Shown here piece after piece: positions 14,547 through 16,160 of a DNA stretch of 16,160 nt (within the stretch, counting starts at the first letter, position 1; each line of letters starts with the position of its first letter). This DNA comes from Actinomycetes bacterium. GTDB taxonomy: Bacteria > Actinomycetota > Actinomycetes > Actinomycetales > Cellulomonadaceae. The stretch lies in the NCBI GenBank assembly GCA_023390875.1, contig JAEWCA010000555.1, positions 1-16,160 on the forward strand, given 5' to 3'. The notes under the pieces were generated by a model. The model was not told the origin of the DNA and did no database searches. It saw only the letters and a list, made by a program, of their open reading frames with translations. A program made the position numbers and the translations under genes.

Positions 14547-14972
14547 TCAGGCCGCGAGCAGGAGGACCTGGCCGGCCGGCTCGGCCATGGACAGGTCGGC
14601 GGACAGGTCGGCGCGCTCGCGGTCCGGGGTCGACGCCAGGACCGCCAGGTCGTCGCGCGTCCGGGCGGTGAGGTCGACGACGACGCGGCCGTCGGCCTGC
14701 GCGAGCTCGGCGTGCGCGGCGCCGACGAGGTCCACGAGCCGCAGGCCGAGCGCGCGGCACACGGCGACGAGCACCTCGGACGACACCTCCTTGCGGCCGC
14801 GCTCGACCTCGGAGAGGTACGCGACGGACACGCGTGCGGACTCGGCGACGTCGCGCAGCGTGCGGCCCTGCTCCTCGCGGCGGCGCCGCAGGATGCTGCC
14901 GACGAGCCGCCGCAGGAGCGGCTCGACCTGCTGCGCCGCATGGCGGCGGACGGGGGTGAGCTGCTGCGTCAT
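14547..14972 (-). CDS. PopR/ClgR-like XRE-family regulator of clp genes
   Basis: A 141-residue DNA-binding protein. The Cro/C1-type helix-turn-helix (about 27-82) contains [20 protein letters not shown] and [18 protein letters not shown], very close to the ClgR/PopR signature. The C-terminal half is less conserved and ends in LLLAA. In Streptomyces, PopR activates clpP3-clpP4 and is degraded by ClpP1P2 through its terminal alanines; the tail and gene context here fit that model. GGAGG lies 6 bases before the ATG. It converges with the clpP pair, and a PopR-like box lies upstream of its own start. A ClgR-type role over a wider clp regulon is possible. Confidence 0.88.
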   Translation of the reverse strand: MTQQLTPVRRHAAQQVEPLLRRLVGSILRRRREEQGRTLRDVAESARVSVAYLSEVERGRKEVSSEVLVAVCRALGLRLVDLVGAAHAELAQADGRVVVDLTARTRDDLAVLASTPDRERADLSADLSMAEPAGQVLLLAA

Positions 14973-15005
14973 CGGTGGCCTCCGGTCGGGGTGCGCCTGG
15001 CTGCC

Positions 15006-15011
15006 ACGCTA
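15006..15011 (-). promoter_or_regulatory. Possible -10 element for the PopR-like regulator
   Basis: TAGCGT on the minus strand fits TANNNT and would start transcription near 15000, giving a leader of about 28 bases. No -35 is seen, which would suit an activated promoter. Confidence 0.4.
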
Positions 15012-15043
15012 ACGCCGCGCCGGCCCGTCCGGCGGGCACGGGC

Positions 15044-15060
15044 TTCTGCCGACAGCGGAC
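15044..15060 (-). promoter_or_regulatory. PopR-like box upstream of the regulator gene
   Basis: Read on the plus strand, TTCTGCC-GAC-AGCGGAC has one perfect arm and 11 of 14 matches to TTCTGCC-N3-GGCAGAA. It is centred about 50 bases before the predicted transcription start, which suggests self-control by the regulator. Confidence 0.5.
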
Positions 15061-15115
15061 AGGTCGGCGCGGTCGCACGGCCGCCGGGTCGCGAGTCGGG
15101 CGTCAGACGCGGGCG

Positions 15116-15502
15116 TCAGACGCGGGCGTCGTACAGCTCGCGCGACGCCTCGACCTCGGGCATGTGCGCCTGCGCCCACGCCGCGACGGCCTCGACGACG
15201 GGCATGAGGGAGCGGCCGAGCGGGGTGAGCTCGTAGTCGACGCGCACGGGGACGGACGCGGTGATGGTGCGGTCGACGAGCCCGTCGCGCTCGAGGTTGC
15301 GCAGGGTCTGGGTGAGCATCTTCTGGCTGACGCCGAGGATCCGCCGACGCAGCTCGCCGTGCCGCATCCGCCCGGTGCCGAGGGCGATCAGGACGAGGCA
15401 GACCCACTTGTCGGACAGCTCGTCGAGCAGGTGCCGGGTGGGGCAGTCGGCGTCGAACGGGTCGTAGGGCGAGCACGTGTCGGCGGTCGTGACGGTCGTC
15501 AT
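15116..15502 (-). CDS. HxlR/DUF24-family redox-sensing regulator, QorR-like
   Basis: A 128-residue winged-helix regulator. The core is CPTRHLLDELSDKWVCLVLI (20-39), then LRRRILGVSQKMLTQTLRNL (helix-turn-helix) and a wing ending in YELTPLGRSLMPV. Cys20 is the conserved N-terminal cysteine through which many DUF24 proteins sense quinones, aldehydes or diamide; Cys10 and Cys35 are extra. The ATG at 15502 has GAGGAG 6 bases upstream. It is divergent from a quinone oxidoreductase-like gene, the same arrangement as QorR and qor2 in Corynebacterium glutamicum, with operator-like repeats between. A 13-bp direct repeat (15101-15126) overlaps its 3' end. Confidence 0.92.
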   Translation of the reverse strand: MTTVTTADTCSPYDPFDADCPTRHLLDELSDKWVCLVLIALGTGRMRHGELRRRILGVSQKMLTQTLRNLERDGLVDRTITASVPVRVDYELTPLGRSLMPVVEAVAAWAQAHMPEVEASRELYDARV

Positions 15503-15515
15503 CGGGAGCTCCTCG

Positions 15516-15553
15516 GGCACCGAAAGGACTGCTTAGGCACCAAAAGGTACCTA
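15516..15553. promoter_or_regulatory. Operator-like repeats between the HxlR gene and the oxidoreductase
   Basis: TAGGCACC-AAAA-GGTACCTA (15534-15553) is an inverted repeat with 7 of 8 arm positions paired. A second, partial copy GGCACC-GAAA-GGA lies exactly 20 bases upstream (15516-15528), so the two GGCACC elements fall on the same face of the helix. They sit between the divergent starts, next to the ribosome-binding site of the regulator. The likely ligand is the HxlR protein itself. Confidence 0.65.
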
Positions 15554-15619
15554 CTTCCCAACAGTGACCGCAATGCTCAGGATGGGTGCGCCACCCACCA
15601 GAGCGACCGAGGAGCACCT

Positions 15620-16160
15620 ATGTCCGTCCTGACCATCCCCGCGTTCGGCAGCATCGAGATCGTCGAGCGCGACCCCGCCCGCCCGGGCCCCGGTGACGTC
15701 CGCCTCCGCGTCGAGGCCGCACCCGTGCACCCCGTCGACGTGTGGGTGCAGGACGGGACCCTCGCCTTCCTCGTGGGCCCGCCGCCGTACACGACCGGCT
15801 GGGCCGTCGCCGGCGTCGTCGAGGAGCTCGGCGCGGGCGTCGACGACCTGGCGGTGGGTGACCGCGTCGTCGGGATGTCCGACTGGTTCGACTCGCGGGT
15901 CGGCACGCACGCGACCACGGTCGTGCTGCCCGCGCGTGCGGTCGGACGCCGCCCCGACACCCTCGACGCCGTGGCGGCGGCCGTCCTGCCGGTCAACGCG
16001 CTGACGGCGCTGCAGGCGCTCGACCTCGTCGGCCTCAAGAACGGGACCGTCGGGGTCACCGGGGCCGCGGGCGGCCTCGGCGGGTTCGTGGTCGAGCTCG
16101 CACGGCTGCGGGGGCTCGACGTGGTCGCGCTCGCGAACGAGGGGGACCGCACGTTCGTCG
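15620..16160 (+). CDS. Quinone oxidoreductase-like MDR-family dehydrogenase, cut by the window end
   Basis: The first 180 residues of a medium-chain dehydrogenase/reductase; the reading frame is open to the last base. The GroES-like domain shows PGPGDVRLRVEAAPVHPVD (22-40), VAGVVEELGAGVDDLAVGDRV (63-83), then the NAD(P) site VTGAAGGLGGF (146-156) starting the Rossmann fold. No zinc-binding Cys/His pattern is seen in the N-terminal domain, so it is the zinc-free quinone reductase type, expected to reduce quinones or enals with NADPH. GAGGAG stands 6 bases before the ATG. It is divergent from the HxlR-family regulator, which probably represses it until oxidised or alkylated. Confidence 0.92.
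   Translation, partial: MSVLTIPAFGSIEIVERDPARPGPGDVRLRVEAAPVHPVDVWVQDGTLAFLVGPPPYTTGWAVAGVVEELGAGVDDLAVGDRVVGMSDWFDSRVGTHATTVVLPARAVGRRPDTLDAVAAAVLPVNALTALQALDLVGLKNGTVGVTGAAGGLGGFVVELARLRGLDVVALANEGDRTFV

Overview
The window is very GC-rich throughout, with codon third positions almost always G or C. Its genes and gene order are actinobacterial: padR-ino1 next to a PASTA-containing ponA, then rpsF-ssb-rpsR-rplI, the order known around Rv0046c-Rv0056 in Mycobacterium tuberculosis. The cysteine-free S18, the promoters that appear to lie directly on GTG starts, and the accessory content suggest a Cellulomonas-like member of the Micrococcales. The genus is an inference; no 16S or other marker is present.

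Layout. (1) 1-127: a 40-bp exact direct repeat whose second copy runs into the end of ino1. (2) 119-1863, minus strand: padR and ino1 overlap by ATGA, behind a promoter with a perfect PadR-type palindrome over the predicted start of transcription. (3) 2193-4667, plus: class A penicillin-binding protein PonA. (4) 4717-4960: remains of a small membrane protein with a frameshift. (5) 5017-6884: rpsF, ssb, rpsR and rplI, with a structured rpsF leader, an ssb-rpsR hairpin and a strong terminator. (6) 7004-10673: a three-gene MacAB-like ABC exporter (adaptor with peptidoglycan-binding domain, ATPase, FtsX-type permease) joined by 4-nt overlaps. (7) 10735-12965, minus: two overlapping paralogous secreted peptidoglycan-binding proteins and a lipoprotein, converging on the exporter. 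(8) 13227-14972: a second-type clpP pair converging with a PopR/ClgR-like regulator; both upstream regions carry PopR-like boxes. (9) 15116-16160: a HxlR/QorR-like regulator divergent from a quinone oxidoreductase-like gene cut by the window end, with paired operator-like repeats between them.

How the parts fit. The first half is core metabolism and growth: inositol phosphate supply for phosphatidylinositol and mycothiol, cell-wall synthesis, and ribosome and replication proteins. The second half is accessory and envelope- or stress-related. The exporter adaptor, the two secreted proteins and the lipoprotein all point to the cell wall and may work together. The clpP pair with its regulator looks like the Streptomyces clpP3-clpP4/popR reserve protease circuit, and it is the most coherent regulatory system here. 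No tRNA, rRNA, CRISPR array, transposase or phage gene was seen.
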